A stretch of DNA of 64,000 bases, from the NCBI RefSeq assembly GCF_031582965.1, contig NZ_CP134049.1, forward strand, positions 2,604,001 to 2,668,000. The letters are read 5' to 3'. The stretch comes from Bacillus sp. NEB1478 (lineage in GTDB: Bacteria > Bacillota > Bacilli > Bacillales > Fictibacillaceae). Of this stretch, positions 25,926-34,425 are shown piece by piece. Under the pieces are notes generated by a model. The model did no database searches, was not told the DNA's origin, and was given only the letters and a program-made list of their open reading frames with translations. A program made the translations under genes and the position numbers. Within the stretch, counting starts at the first letter, position 1. The number at the start of each line of letters is the position of its first letter.

Positions 25926-26942
25926 CTAGATGTGGTTTTCAGCAGTAGATTCTCTTTTTATTAAAGTTGTGTTCAGGACTTTGATCTTGCTTTCCTTATT
26001 TCCTTCCAGCATGTTCGTCAGCAGAATGGTCGCCTCATAACCTAACTGATAACGATTTTGAGCGATAGTCGTTAAAGCTGGAGAACAATAGTCCGATAGA
26101 ATGATGTTATCGAATCCCACGATCGAAAGTTCTTCCGGAAGTTGTTTCCCCAGTTTCTTCGCAGCTTTTATCGCTCCCATTGCCATCAGGTCACTCGCGC
26201 AAAATAATGCGGTAATTTCGGGATAATTTTGCAGCAGCTCCTCCGCTTTTTCTTCAGCACTTTTTTCTAAAAATGCTCCGTCGACAACGTATTCCTTTTT
26301 GAATGGCAGTTCTCTATCTGCTAATGCCATTTCATAGCCTTGCAGTCTCTCTTTACTGACGAATGCTTTACTATGTCCGTTAATCATCCCGATGTGCCGA
26401 TGGCCGAGATTTAACAGATGATCGACTGCCTCCTTCGCACCAGCCTTGTTGTCAGTCGTCACATATCCAACCGATTCCCCTTCTACAGGAATGTCGATCA
26501 GAATACATGGTATCTTGCTTTCCAAAACTTCTTCTAAGTAAGGATCATCCGTTTTGATGCCCTGCAGGATCACACCTTCCACTTTTCTCTCCTGACAAAG
26601 CTGGTTGTACGTTTTTTCCTGCTGTTTTTTCGAGTTCGTGCTTAACAGGACAAGCTCATATCCAATCTCACTTGCACAGTCATTCACACCGCACAATACT
26701 TCATATGTGAAGTTATCTTTGCTTCCTTCGATTTGTAATCCTGAAACGAGCAGCCCGATCGTCTTCGTCTTCTTCATGACAAGACTTCTCGCTAAAAGAT
26801 TTGGACTGTATTTTAATTCTTGTGCGATCGCCTTTATTCTCTCTCTTGTCTTTTCATTTACATCTGAGTATCCGTTCAATGCTCTTGAAACCGTTGTAAC
26901 TGATACTCCAGCTTTCTTTGCAACATCTCTAATAGTGGCCAA
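25926..26942 (-). CDS. LacI family transcriptional regulator of the sugar operon
   Basis: 338 residues from TTG 26942, preceded by GGGGGATTGGAA. The open frame continues to 27023, but the promoter at 26983-27011 makes that start impossible. The N-terminal HTH is TIRDVAKKAGVSVTTVSRALNG, with the hinge at about 45-60 and a periplasmic-binding-protein-like effector domain after it. It heads the gene set and is separated from the glucosidase gene by 66 bases with an operator. Likely repressor relieved by an imported sugar. Confidence 0.92.
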   Translation of the reverse strand: MATIRDVAKKAGVSVTTVSRALNGYSDVNEKTRERIKAIAQELKYSPNLLARSLVMKKTKTIGLLVSGLQIEGSKDNFTYEVLCGVNDCASEIGYELVLLSTNSKKQQEKTYNQLCQERKVEGVILQGIKTDDPYLEEVLESKIPCILIDIPVEGESVGYVTTDNKAGAKEAVDHLLNLGHRHIGMINGHSKAFVSKERLQGYEMALADRELPFKKEYVVDGAFLEKSAEEKAEELLQNYPEITALFCASDLMAMGAIKAAKKLGKQLPEELSIVGFDNIILSDYCSPALTTIAQNRYQLGYEATILLTNMLEGNKESKIKVLNTTLIKRESTAENHI

Positions 26943-26952
26943 TTCCAATCCC

Positions 26953-26966
26953 CCAAAACGTTTCGG
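26953..26966. promoter_or_regulatory. LacI-type operator for autoregulation
   Basis: CCAAAACGTTTCGG, placed between the -10 and the ribosome site of the lacI-type gene. It matches the reverse complement of the site at 25890-25904 apart from a single missing base. Confidence 0.7.
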
Positions 26967-26982
26967 ATGTGATTTGTTCTCT

Positions 26983-27011
26983 ATCTTAACGGTATTTGAA
27001 TCCGCTTTCAA
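26983..27011 (-). promoter_or_regulatory. Sigma-A promoter of the lacI-type gene
   Basis: Minus strand: TTGAAA (rc of 27006-27011), 17-base spacer, TAAGAT (rc of 26983-26988). Confidence 0.75.
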
Positions 27012-27055
27012 GAGGTAAATCAATATTATTTAGAGGAATTAAGTATGTAGAAATA

Positions 27056-27096
27056 AAAAAACCCTGAAAAATAGCCCATTAAAGCTTTCAGAGTTT
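27056..27096 (-). terminator. Terminator downstream of the HYR gene
   Basis: Stem AAACCCTGAAA/TTTCAGAGTTT (one mismatch) followed on the minus strand by TTTTTT. Confidence 0.7.
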
Positions 27097-27143
27097 CAAC
27101 AGAAAATTATTTTTCCTAAGCTATTTCATGAGGAATTTCATGG

Positions 27144-28439
27144 TTAGTCATTCTCGTCCGTTTCTATACGAATTTGTTGGTTTTGAAGTAATTTCAGCCT
27201 TAGATTTATTATCATTTTTGATGATAGTCTGAACCTTTGCTCTACTACAGTTACTGTAAACGAACATGCAGCTGTGTTCCCTGCTGCATCAGTCGCTGTA
27301 CAAGTTACAGTTGTTGTTCCGAATGGGAATAAGGAGCTTGAAGGCGGAGAACAAATTGCGATAGCGCCTGGACAATTATCGGAAACGACAGGATTTGAGT
27401 AGTTAACAATTGCCCCGCCAAGATCTGGGTCACCAGTTATTATGATGTTAGGCGGACAGGTAATGGTTGGCGGTTCTGTATCGTTCACAGTTACGGTAAA
27501 CGTGCAGTTCGCTGTATTACCAGAAGCATCGGTCGCAGAACAAGTAACCGTTGTCGTTCCTGCTGGGAAGAAAGATCCAGATGGTGGTGAACAAGAACTC
27601 GTTACACCAGGACAATTATCGGAAACGAGAGGATCTGGGTAGTTTACGACTGCTCCACATTCTCCAGGATCATTCGGTACTGTGATGCTAGGCGGACAGG
27701 TAATGGTTGGCGGCTCTGTATCGTTCACTGTTGCGGTAAACGTGCAGGTCGCTGTATTACCAGAAGCATCAGTCGCAGTACAAGTAACCGTTGTCGTTCC
27801 TGCTGGGAAGAAAGATCCAGATGGTGGTGAACAAGTGCTTGAAACACCAAGACATGAAACGATAGGATCTGGGTAGTTTACGACTGCTCCACATTCTCCA
27901 GGATCATTGGATACCGTAATGTTACCTGGACATGTAATCGTTAACGGTGCTGTTACTAAACTGATTGCATCCAGTCCCATAAAAGAATCAAATGCAGCAC
28001 GTCCAACATTAGTGACACGCGCTACTAAAGTATAAGTTCCAGGGGAAATAAAAGTATGAGTCCAATTAACCCAACCAGTATCCCCTGTTGTGTTGACCGA
28101 AGCAAAATAAGGAGTAGCTACTACAGCTGCTCCTAATAAAATTCGTACCTCCGCAAAATCGTTAAATTGAGTAATGGGAATTTCCGGAGACTGAAAAAAG
28201 GTCCATCCTGAAATTGTATCGCCCGCACATGCAGAAAATGTTTGCGAAACACTGGTAAAATTATCTGGACCGTCAGTTTTAAGCAGTGCAAAGAAATTAC
28301 CGTTAACCGGATTAAAAGTAAGAGTAGGAGCAAATGGAGTTGTAAATGAAGTAACAACAGCGGCTGAACCGCCTGTTGGTATAGTTACAGTCCATCCGGT
28401 GAAGTTACCCGTTTCAAAACTTGGATTAATAATTGGCAT
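27144..28439 (-). CDS. HYR-repeat protein without signal peptide
   Basis: 431 residues. The N-terminal 165 residues (PSFETGNFTGWTV...) resemble a carbohydrate-binding-like beta domain. Three HYR-type beta-sandwich repeats of about 80 residues follow, each with ITCPxNIxxxxDPGxxGAxVNYxxP and GTTTVTCxATDAxGNTAxCxFTVTV. The last 30 residues are charged. HYR domains are adhesion-type modules, often extracellular, yet no signal peptide or anchor is seen; spore-surface deposition after mother-cell lysis is one explanation, but this is inference. ATG follows AAGGTGTAAAA. The first repeat lacks two residues (VSCLGV against VSDNCPGV). Confidence 0.8.
   Translation of the reverse strand: MPIINPSFETGNFTGWTVTIPTGGSAAVVTSFTTPFAPTLTFNPVNGNFFALLKTDGPDNFTSVSQTFSACAGDTISGWTFFQSPEIPITQFNDFAEVRILLGAAVVATPYFASVNTTGDTGWVNWTHTFISPGTYTLVARVTNVGRAAFDSFMGLDAISLVTAPLTITCPGNITVSNDPGECGAVVNYPDPIVSCLGVSSTCSPPSGSFFPAGTTTVTCTATDASGNTATCTFTATVNDTEPPTITCPPSITVPNDPGECGAVVNYPDPLVSDNCPGVTSSCSPPSGSFFPAGTTTVTCSATDASGNTANCTFTVTVNDTEPPTITCPPNIIITGDPDLGGAIVNYSNPVVSDNCPGAIAICSPPSSSLFPFGTTTVTCTATDAAGNTAACSFTVTVVEQRFRLSSKMIINLRLKLLQNQQIRIETDEND
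27430..27915. repeat. Near-identical 240-bp tandem repeats inside the HYR gene
   Basis: Two units offset by 240 bases (for example 27442 and 27682) are almost identical over most of their length, differing by a six-base deletion. A third unit toward the 3' end is more diverged. This points to recent duplication or gene conversion. Confidence 0.8.
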
Positions 28440-28563
28440 TTTTACACCTTTTTTCGTATTTGTATTCGAGGGAAATATTGCACCCTGTACTCATTTTATG
28501 TACATAGAAGACTAGCCGTCTGTGCATATGAAGGAGGTTATTCGTTTATTTTTTTAGTCAATA

Positions 28564-28592
28564 AAAAAAGCGCTCTCCATTAGAAGCGCTTT
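28564..28592 (-). terminator. Terminator of the lapA-like gene
   Basis: Stem AAAGCGCT/AGCGCTTT with T run on the minus strand (overlap of A run on plus strand). Confidence 0.8.
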
Positions 28593-28604
28593 CTTCACTC
28601 TTTT

Positions 28605-28943
28605 TTATTTCTCTTCCGCTCTCTCATAAGGAATTTCTTGAGGTTGTTCCACATTTTTTGTTGTTACAGTTTCTCTTTTCTGATTAGCATTCCAAGTTTC
28701 TTTTTCATTATGAAGTCCGTGCAGCTTTTTAACTTGTCTTTGCAGCTGAATGATTTTCATTAAACTGAAAAGACCAACCGTCAAACCTCCAATACCTGCG
28801 GATCCTAGAATTACAAGTACGAGCGGCCATTTTGCGGTTCCAAAAAGATAATTGATTTCAACATCGCCTACATTAATGACGGCAAACGTTGCAATCACAA
28901 GGGTAAAAATAAATCCAAAAATTAAGTACAATTGCATTTTCAT
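28605..28943 (-). CDS. LapA family (DUF1049) membrane protein
   Basis: 112 residues with two membrane helices (about 5-25 and 40-62) and a charged, Glu/Lys-rich cytoplasmic tail with coiled-coil character. This is the classic LapA/DUF1049 layout; the Bacillus counterpart is uncharacterised. GTG 28952 overlaps the GAGGTG ribosome site, so ATG 28943 is the start. A weak sigma-B-like pair (GTAAAA-N13-GGGAAT, 28966-28990) precedes it. Confidence 0.8.
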   Translation of the reverse strand: MKMQLYLIFGFIFTLVIATFAVINVGDVEINYLFGTAKWPLVLVILGSAGIGGLTVGLFSLMKIIQLQRQVKKLHGLHNEKETWNANQKRETVTTKNVEQPQEIPYERAEEK

Positions 28944-29069
28944 ATCGATCACCTCATTGTTATGTATTCCCGTAAAGGTTAAAATTTTACCTGAATCCTC
29001 TAAAATATTTTTTCGAGATTTGAGTTCTTACTTTTTCGGGTAAGATGTGTGAGTAAGGTGGTGTTGTTC

Positions 29070-29729
29070 ATGACAATAAAAGCTTATGTATTTGATGCCT
29101 ATGGTACTCTTTTTGATGTCCATTCGGTTTCGGAAACGGCAGATCGCCTGTTCCCGGGTAAAGGAAAAGAGATCAGTCAGCAATGGCGCAAAAAACAAGT
29201 CGAATATTTTATGCTTCATCAGATCACAGGAAATTACAAACCTTTCTCTGATGTGACGCGAAATGCACTTTTATATACTTTAAAAAATCTGAATGAAGAA
29301 TGCAAAGAAAATGAAATTGAGCAGTTGATGGATTCGTATCTAGAATTAGATGTATACGAGGAAGTAATAGAAACCCTTCAGCTTTTAAAAGATAACGGAA
29401 AAAGAAGAACCATCTATTCAAACGGTACATACAACATGCTCGAGCCCCTTGTTGAAAAAAGAGAGCTCCATAATTTGCTTGATATTTTATCTGTCGATGA
29501 TGTGAAACAGTACAAACCAGCGGCAGCAGCCTATAAATATGCTCTCGAAAAACTAGAATTGGAACGGCACGAGGTATTATTTATGAGCTCGAACTTTTGG
29601 GATATTACAGGTGCAAAATCATTTGGTTTCCGGACCGCCTGGATCAACAGATCTGGATTAGAACCCGATGTAATCGGGATTCAACCGGATTATATTTTTG
29701 AGGTTCTGAGAGGGATACTGAACGTTTAG
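29070..29729 (+). CDS. Haloacid dehalogenase type II-like HAD hydrolase
   Basis: 219 residues of the L-2-haloacid dehalogenase branch of the HAD superfamily. Motif I is VFDAYGTLFDVHS with nucleophile Asp near residue 7. The second motif is YSNGT, and VDDVKQYKPAAAAYKYAL carries the Lys. MSSNFWDITGAKSFGFRTAWINR is the type-II signature. Predicted to hydrolyse a C-halogen or phosphate bond; the physiological substrate is unknown. The frame is open from 29049, but AAGGTGG sets ATG 29070. A GGGTAA (29038) with a poor -35 lies upstream. Confidence 0.88.
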   Translation: MTIKAYVFDAYGTLFDVHSVSETADRLFPGKGKEISQQWRKKQVEYFMLHQITGNYKPFSDVTRNALLYTLKNLNEECKENEIEQLMDSYLELDVYEEVIETLQLLKDNGKRRTIYSNGTYNMLEPLVEKRELHNLLDILSVDDVKQYKPAAAAYKYALEKLELERHEVLFMSSNFWDITGAKSFGFRTAWINRSGLEPDVIGIQPDYIFEVLRGILNV

Positions 29730-29736
29730 TTTAATT

Positions 29737-29768
29737 AAAGAGAGAGCTGGAGCTGCAGCTCTCTTTTC
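29737..29768. terminator. Bidirectional terminator
   Basis: Stem AAAGAGAGAGCT / AGCTCTCTTTT between the dehalogenase and the convergent 38-aa gene. Confidence 0.8.
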
Positions 29769-29777
29769 CTTTTTGAT

Positions 29778-29894
29778 CTATTTTGTATTGCGTTTTCTAT
29801 TAAAATATTTAACATAATAAGCGATTAAAAGGATCAATAGAATGGGAAAAAGAATTAAACCTATGCTTCCTGGCCCGATTATACCTAATAACAT
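29778..29894 (-). CDS. Single-helix membrane microprotein, 38 aa
   Basis: Read by eye on the minus strand: MLLGIIGPGSIGLILFPILL... ending KYFNRKRNTK. One long hydrophobic helix (about 8-28) is followed by a basic tail that would stay in the cytoplasm. GGGTGA lies five bases before the ATG. It lies 15 bases after the phosphotransferase gene and before a terminator, so it is probably the last gene of that operon. Unknown function. Confidence 0.55.
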   Translation of the reverse strand: MLLGIIGPGSIGLILFPILLILLIAYYVKYFNRKRNTK

Positions 29895-29909
29895 CGTAAT
29901 CACCCTTTT

Positions 29910-30812
29910 TCAATCTGTAAGAGCACGCTTTATCGTTGCCTTCGCTTCCACTAAGACCGCATCATCTTTGTCTTCAACGGCTTGGAGCAACAATACTATC
30001 GCGATAAAAACGGCTATGAATCTAGCTAACACCTTTGTTTCTTCATCAACTTCTCCATATACTTCATAAAAAGCTCCTCTTGATTGTGAGGACAAAATAC
30101 TATAAACCGCACTTAAATCACAAGCAGGATGACCGATCCCCATATCTCCCCAGTCGATGATTCCAGAGATTTCCCCCGCTTCATCCACCATGATATTTTT
30201 AAAATGAAGATCACCATGAAGAAAGACTTCTCTTTGCTGAACAAAATCAGTGTCTAACTGATTTAAATAGTTCGACAGGGTCTCATACTCATTTTTTTCT
30301 AGATGTAGAGATAAGTCACCCAAAAAGCGGTTTATTACATATTCTTTTCTATCCTTGATATTGAACAAATCACGTGCGTCGTTTAATAGTCCGAGATCAC
30401 GAGCGGTTTCTAATGGAAAGCTATGTAATCGTTTTAGGAATTGAGCCAGGATTACTGCAGACATTGCTCGCTGCTCATCACCCAGTCCGATTGGAAAGCT
30501 TCCTCTCATAAAAGGATAGCCGAGAAATGGAAACGGATAATTTTCATCTCCTTCTCCGTAAAATAATGGCTTTGAAAAAGGAAGATCAATAACACTTTCA
30601 AGTTCAGGAAGGATTTTCCACTCTCTTCTTAGTCCTGGTACTGTACTTTCCAGCCTTGGGAAACGAAAAACATAATCCTCTCCAACCAGGTAAACCGTAT
30701 TATCAAGTCCTTCACCTAATTTTTTGATTTCCATAGACGCTAAAAGTGGAAACTGGCTGTCTAATAATTTACGGACCTGATTCACTGATGGTTGATATTC
30801 TGTATTCTGCAT
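29910..30812 (-). CDS. APH-type phosphotransferase (macrolide/aminoglycoside kinase-like)
   Basis: 300 residues. The catalytic loop HGDLHFKNIMVDEAG and the metal loop IIDWGDMGIGHPACDL are complete, so kinase activity is expected. The sequence resembles the group annotated as macrolide or aminoglycoside 2''-phosphotransferases, but chromosomal Bacillaceae members are generally uncharacterised. ATG follows GGGGGAACAGTTT. It is the middle gene of a three-gene operon with 31403-30837 and the 38-aa gene. Confidence 0.85.
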   Translation of the reverse strand: MQNTEYQPSVNQVRKLLDSQFPLLASMEIKKLGEGLDNTVYLVGEDYVFRFPRLESTVPGLRREWKILPELESVIDLPFSKPLFYGEGDENYPFPFLGYPFMRGSFPIGLGDEQRAMSAVILAQFLKRLHSFPLETARDLGLLNDARDLFNIKDRKEYVINRFLGDLSLHLEKNEYETLSNYLNQLDTDFVQQREVFLHGDLHFKNIMVDEAGEISGIIDWGDMGIGHPACDLSAVYSILSSQSRGAFYEVYGEVDEETKVLARFIAVFIAIVLLLQAVEDKDDAVLVEAKATIKRALTD

Positions 30813-30836
30813 AAACTGTTCCCCCGATTATTTCTG

Positions 30837-31403
30837 TTACAAAAACTTTTGAAAAATCCGTTCTAACAGTGGTTTTTCTTCCTCCACATCTGTTGAAGAA
30901 TAAACGGTTTTTCCGCTTAAATTCCGAATGAATTTTTCTGCTTGAGCATTTGAAAAATGAATGTCTGGAATCTTCCATCCTTCATCATTTTTCACGACAT
31001 GAACCCATATATCTTTTTGACAATCAGAACAAGAATTCAACCCATAATAATGAAATTTATAAACCATATTTTTTCTATCTTTTTTCCATTGAATAATATC
31101 GTAGTTTAAAAATTTGTAATAAGCCTCTTCCATGTTCTTCTCATTTCGCAACTGGTCAAGCAATTTTTCGCGTCCTGCATCAGTCAGCAGATCGTACTTC
31201 ACCGGGTCATTCGACTGCAGAACAGCTTTTGACCATTCCTGTGCTGTATACTCTGCATTTATTTCATCTTGGGGACGATGAGCGATGAAAAAACCAGTTA
31301 TTGAGATTAAAAGAAACAGCCCCATAGCAACCAAGATTAAATAGAAAGGAATTTTATTATCTTCTTGAATATCCAGACTAAACCTCACTTTATCTGTGCT
31401 CAT
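30837..31403 (-). CDS. Membrane-anchored hypothetical protein, 188 aa
   Basis: An N-terminal signal anchor (about residues 18-42) is followed by a soluble outside domain with a CSDC motif. Two cysteines three residues apart could form a disulfide or bind metal; I do not know the family. GAGGTGTGAA sets the start at ATG 31403. The stop lies 24 bases before the phosphotransferase ATG, so they probably form one operon. Confidence 0.6.
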   Translation of the reverse strand: MSTDKVRFSLDIQEDNKIPFYLILVAMGLFLLISITGFFIAHRPQDEINAEYTAQEWSKAVLQSNDPVKYDLLTDAGREKLLDQLRNEKNMEEAYYKFLNYDIIQWKKDRKNMVYKFHYYGLNSCSDCQKDIWVHVVKNDEGWKIPDIHFSNAQAEKFIRNLSGKTVYSSTDVEEEKPLLERIFQKFL

Positions 31404-31419
31404 TTCACACCTCAAGAAA

Positions 31420-31803
31420 CAATATTGGAAAATTATGATAATTTTAGAATATCATAAAAAGATGTTTTGTGAATGAAAAAAGAATGCTCTCTATAGTAAC
31501 TGTTCTTTTTTGGAGAAGTATATTGTAATTTGCAAGCCTTTAAACAGGTGAAATAGCAGTAAAATTAGTAAAGATAATCACATCAAAAACGACCAGATTT
31601 TTGTCTGGCCGTTTTCATATACCTTTATTCAATTTAAGCATCTGATTGTGGAAGAAGGGAATTTAATGATTGTAAAGATATTCAATAAATTCTTTCACCT
31701 CTACTGCCTGTTAGCTTCATGAGAAGAGTTACATAAATGCTCTATGGATATTTAACTATTGCGCAAGTTTGCAGAAAATGATGACTAATCTTATACATTT
31801 AAC
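31420..31803. other. Non-coding stretch with an orphan hairpin
   Basis: About 380 bases without a convincing gene. A hairpin AAAACG.CCAGA/TCTGG.CGTTTT with T tail sits at 31585-31616, with no gene directly in front of it. It may end an unannotated short transcript or be a relic. Confidence 0.4.
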
Positions 31804-32154
31804 TTAAAATCCTCCCCAAGTTCCCCAACTGCCCGGTCCTTGACCTCCTGGAGATGGGAAAGATTGACCTTGTCCCCAGCCTTGTCCACCCATGCCACCT
31901 GGAAGACTGCTAAATTGGGGAGGAATTGGACCATTATAAAGAGTCCAGCCATTCATCTGATCATCAAAAACTGCAATTTTGAATTCACCTTGTGGAGTAT
32001 ATACTGTTAAATGAACTAAAAACTTTTTCTCTCCTGTTACGTAATAAATTTCCCTTACAAAAACAATGACCTCACCATAGTTTGGAAGACTGGTTATACC
32101 ATATTTACCGACTATACCGACAACTTCTGATGAAGCTAGCCTTTTGTTTCGCAA
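31804..32154 (-). CDS. Hypothetical protein with Gly/Gln/Pro-rich tail, 116 aa
   Basis: Residues 1-75 look like a compact beta-rich domain (VVGIVGKYGITSLPNYGEVIVFVREIYYV). The last 40 residues are a Gly-Gln-Ser-Pro-Trp tail, as in some spore coat proteins. The only in-frame start is TTG 32154 inside a run of seven T, with a weak GAGAGTTGGA in front. An ATG at 32171 (minus strand) would join the frame if the run had eight T. The real N-terminus is therefore uncertain. Confidence 0.5.
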   Translation of the reverse strand: MRNKRLASSEVVGIVGKYGITSLPNYGEVIVFVREIYYVTGEKKFLVHLTVYTPQGEFKIAVFDDQMNGWTLYNGPIPPQFSSLPGGMGGQGWGQGQSFPSPGGQGPGSWGTWGGF

Positions 32155-32403
32155 AAAAATCCAACTCTCATAAATAAATTATCATTCATGATAATATATG
32201 TGTTTTCTAGAAATAGGTTTGGACAAGAACACAAAAATATTTTAAACAAAGCGATATTAGAAAAAATAACCCATTTTTGTATTTTCTACCTCAAAAGAAA
32301 TCCGCTATTCTAAGGTACGTGTTTTTTTTCACCAATACACATAAAGGTCTTCCATTCCCATATATCTGGTATTTTTTTGAACATAAGAGCTTTTTTCCTC
32401 ATA
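32155..32403. other. AT-rich intergenic region
   Basis: Very AT-rich, with no gene or clear regulatory element recognised. Confidence 0.4.
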
Positions 32404-32432
32404 AAAAAACAGGAGAACCGCCCATTCTCCTG
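32404..32432 (-). terminator. Terminator of the CobW-like gene
   Basis: Stem CAGGAGAA/TTCTCCTG, T run on the minus strand. Confidence 0.8.
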
Positions 32433-32439
32433 ACATATC

Positions 32440-33354
32440 TCAGTTTTTCATTTCAATTTTATCTAAGCTTTCTCTTAAATTTGCAGTATCTAAATTTTCT
32501 CCAATAAAAACAAGCCGAAGGGGCATTTTCATGAGTTCTTTTTCATAATTGGGGAGCCCGTAAGAATATTGAAACAAATAGATTTGTTCGTCTTCAAGTT
32601 TAATATATCCTTTGATTCGATAGATAGAGGATGGCATATTCCGCAGCCAATTTTCCAATACTTCTTTCTTAACAGCACCTTTAAAAGGATAAACCCACGT
32701 TTTGACTTTCAGTTTCGCTGCAGAAACAGGCTGATGTTCTTTTCGTTCTTTTTGAGTTAAGTTCATCAATACATTAAGATCAACTTTCGCAAAGTCAGTC
32801 AGAATAAAAGGGGTTCCTTCATTCAAACGTTTTGCATCATCTTGCAGCTGCTGAATCTCATTTTCATTTAACTTCTTGCTCTTATTCCAAATGAGGTAAT
32901 CCGCATGCTTAATTTGCTCGATCATCAGCATTTTTGATTGTACACTCATCGAGTCACGATTTAGCCAGCGAGGTGCATCCATCACGGAAACAATACCTGC
33001 CACATACAATTCGTCCAATAGATAAGGCGATAAACAAGCATCTACGACATCGATCGGATGAGCCGCACCCGTTGCTTCAATAATTAACGTATCCAATTCA
33101 TTCTCTTTACACAGTGCCCAAAGCTGTTTTTCAAGTTGATCTGACAAAGAACAGCAAATGCAACCGTTAAGAAGCTCTTTTAACGGAACTTCACCTGGAA
33201 CCGCATCAGAATCAATTGAAACTTCCCCAAGTTCATTCATTAAAACTGCTGTTTTGTGATTCAGATCTTTTTCCCGCTGCAAAATCTGTTTCAGCAGTGT
33301 CGTTTTCCCGCTTCCTAAAAAGCCACCGAGGATCAATACATTCGCTTTTTTCAT
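32440..33354 (-). CDS. CobW/G3E family GTPase (metal chaperone type)
   Basis: 304 residues. The P-loop is GGFLGSGKTT near residues 10-19, the metal-binding CxCC motif is CICCS, and the base-recognition WNKSKKL corresponds to NKxD. A C-terminal CobW_C domain (about 205-295) is present. Family members insert zinc or cobalt into target proteins using GTP; the zinc-limitation YciC/ZagA proteins of Bacillus belong here. No Zur box is visible upstream, so zinc control is not supported. ATG 33354 follows GAGGTGCAGT. Confidence 0.88.
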   Translation of the reverse strand: MKKANVLILGGFLGSGKTTLLKQILQREKDLNHKTAVLMNELGEVSIDSDAVPGEVPLKELLNGCICCSLSDQLEKQLWALCKENELDTLIIEATGAAHPIDVVDACLSPYLLDELYVAGIVSVMDAPRWLNRDSMSVQSKMLMIEQIKHADYLIWNKSKKLNENEIQQLQDDAKRLNEGTPFILTDFAKVDLNVLMNLTQKERKEHQPVSAAKLKVKTWVYPFKGAVKKEVLENWLRNMPSSIYRIKGYIKLEDEQIYLFQYSYGLPNYEKELMKMPLRLVFIGENLDTANLRESLDKIEMKN

Positions 33355-33481
33355 ACTGCACCTCATCATCAATAATCATCCACTTATTTTACTATATTAA
33401 AAGTGACATAGAAACAATGCACCTGAGAAAACGTCACTGACGAAGAGATTCGCCGCTTATCAATCAACAAATCAACAAATA

Positions 33482-33507
33482 AAAAACAGCCTTGATCAAA
33501 GGCTGTT
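33482..33507 (-). terminator. Terminator of the thioredoxin-like gene
   Basis: Stem AACAGCCTT/AAGGCTGTT with GATC-A loop and T run on the minus strand. Confidence 0.8.
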
Positions 33508-34071
33508 CACATTAGTTTTCGTTATTAATTTTTTAATGATATCAAGACTAACTTCTTCCCAAAGAGCGTGGTCAGTCGTAAATAATGAAGCGATTTTTTC
33601 TGCAAAAAGCTTGAATGCTTTTTCATATCGTGGATCATCCTTGGCTGGAATCTTCTTTTTCCGCTCTTCTACCAGCTGTTGTAATTTCGGTGCACGCGGG
33701 CCCCACTTTGCTATTTCTTTTCCTTTTTCATCAATAAATATGATGATTGGGATCGATTTCGATTTATTTGTTAAATAGCGTTCCATTAATTCAGGATTCT
33801 GGTCACGTAAAATAAAACGCACATCAATCAGCGCTTCATCAGCCATACGCATAAATACAGGGAGATTCAGCATTGCATCACCACACCAGTCTTCTGTGAT
33901 GGCAATTGCTCTCAACCGGCTCTTTTGCATGCCTTGTAATGCATCTTTCATCGGATCTGGCAGAACAAAAGCATTATAGATGGTTAGCAGGTTATCTTTG
34001 TGTGTTTTCATATTGTTTATATAGTCATAGCGTGTCATGCCTTTTTCAAACCATGGATTGAGGTCTGCCAT
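33496..34071 (-). CDS. Thioredoxin-fold protein
   Basis: 191 residues with a thioredoxin-like core. The active-site loop reads EDWCGDAMLN, so only one Cys is present (WCGD in place of CxxC). That rules out ordinary dithiol-disulfide chemistry and suggests a monothiol role. ATG follows CAGGGAGGAAGACAAA. It is monocistronic; the terminator stem overlaps the stop. Confidence 0.8.
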   Translation of the reverse strand: MADLNPWFEKGMTRYDYINNMKTHKDNLLTIYNAFVLPDPMKDALQGMQKSRLRAIAITEDWCGDAMLNLPVFMRMADEALIDVRFILRDQNPELMERYLTNKSKSIPIIIFIDEKGKEIAKWGPRAPKLQQLVEERKKKIPAKDDPRYEKAFKLFAEKIASLFTTDHALWEEVSLDIIKKLITKTNVNSL

Positions 34072-34166
34072 TTTGTCTTCCTCCCTGTTCTTTATCTATT
34101 CTTATTGTAACCAAACAAGGGGGAGTTGTGGCAATGAAAACGCCTAAATTTTTTTAATTGCTACTT

Positions 34167-34268
34167 TTATCCCGCGCGATGTTTTTTCTGAAGTTGGGAA
34201 ACAGCGAACAAAAGCAAGTATCTTTCATGCGGCGTTAACCGAAGCCAGTCCTTCACTTTGTACTTCAT
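34167..34268 (-). CDS. Small basic protein, 33 aa
   Basis: Read by eye: ATG 34268 after GAAAGGTGGAAATCAGT, encoding MKYKVKDWLRLTPHERYLLL and ending QKKHRAG. It has an amphipathic or partly hydrophobic helix and a basic tail. The good ribosome site and composition favour a real gene; no family is known to me. Confidence 0.4.
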   Translation of the reverse strand: MKYKVKDWLRLTPHERYLLLFAVSQLQKKHRAG

Positions 34269-34425
34269 ACTGATTTCCACCTTTCGCTAACATTTAAACC
34301 TTGTATTATAGTTTATACCACCTTTTCTAATAAAAGAAACTATTTTAAACACATAAGTTTTCGCCAATTTCTTTTGTTTTTCGAGGATTTTCTTCTGTTT
34401 TCATTATTAATAAAATATAGTGTAA

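Noticed and set aside
28966..29043. Sigma-B promoters for the lapA-like and dehalogenase genes
   Set aside because: The -10 elements GGGAAT and GGGTAA are good, but the -35 matches only four of six bases in each. Not listed as features.
31660..31716. 18-codon plus-strand ORF with an AGAAGGG-like ribosome site
   Set aside because: Too short and without conserved features or clear context; left within the non-coding stretch.
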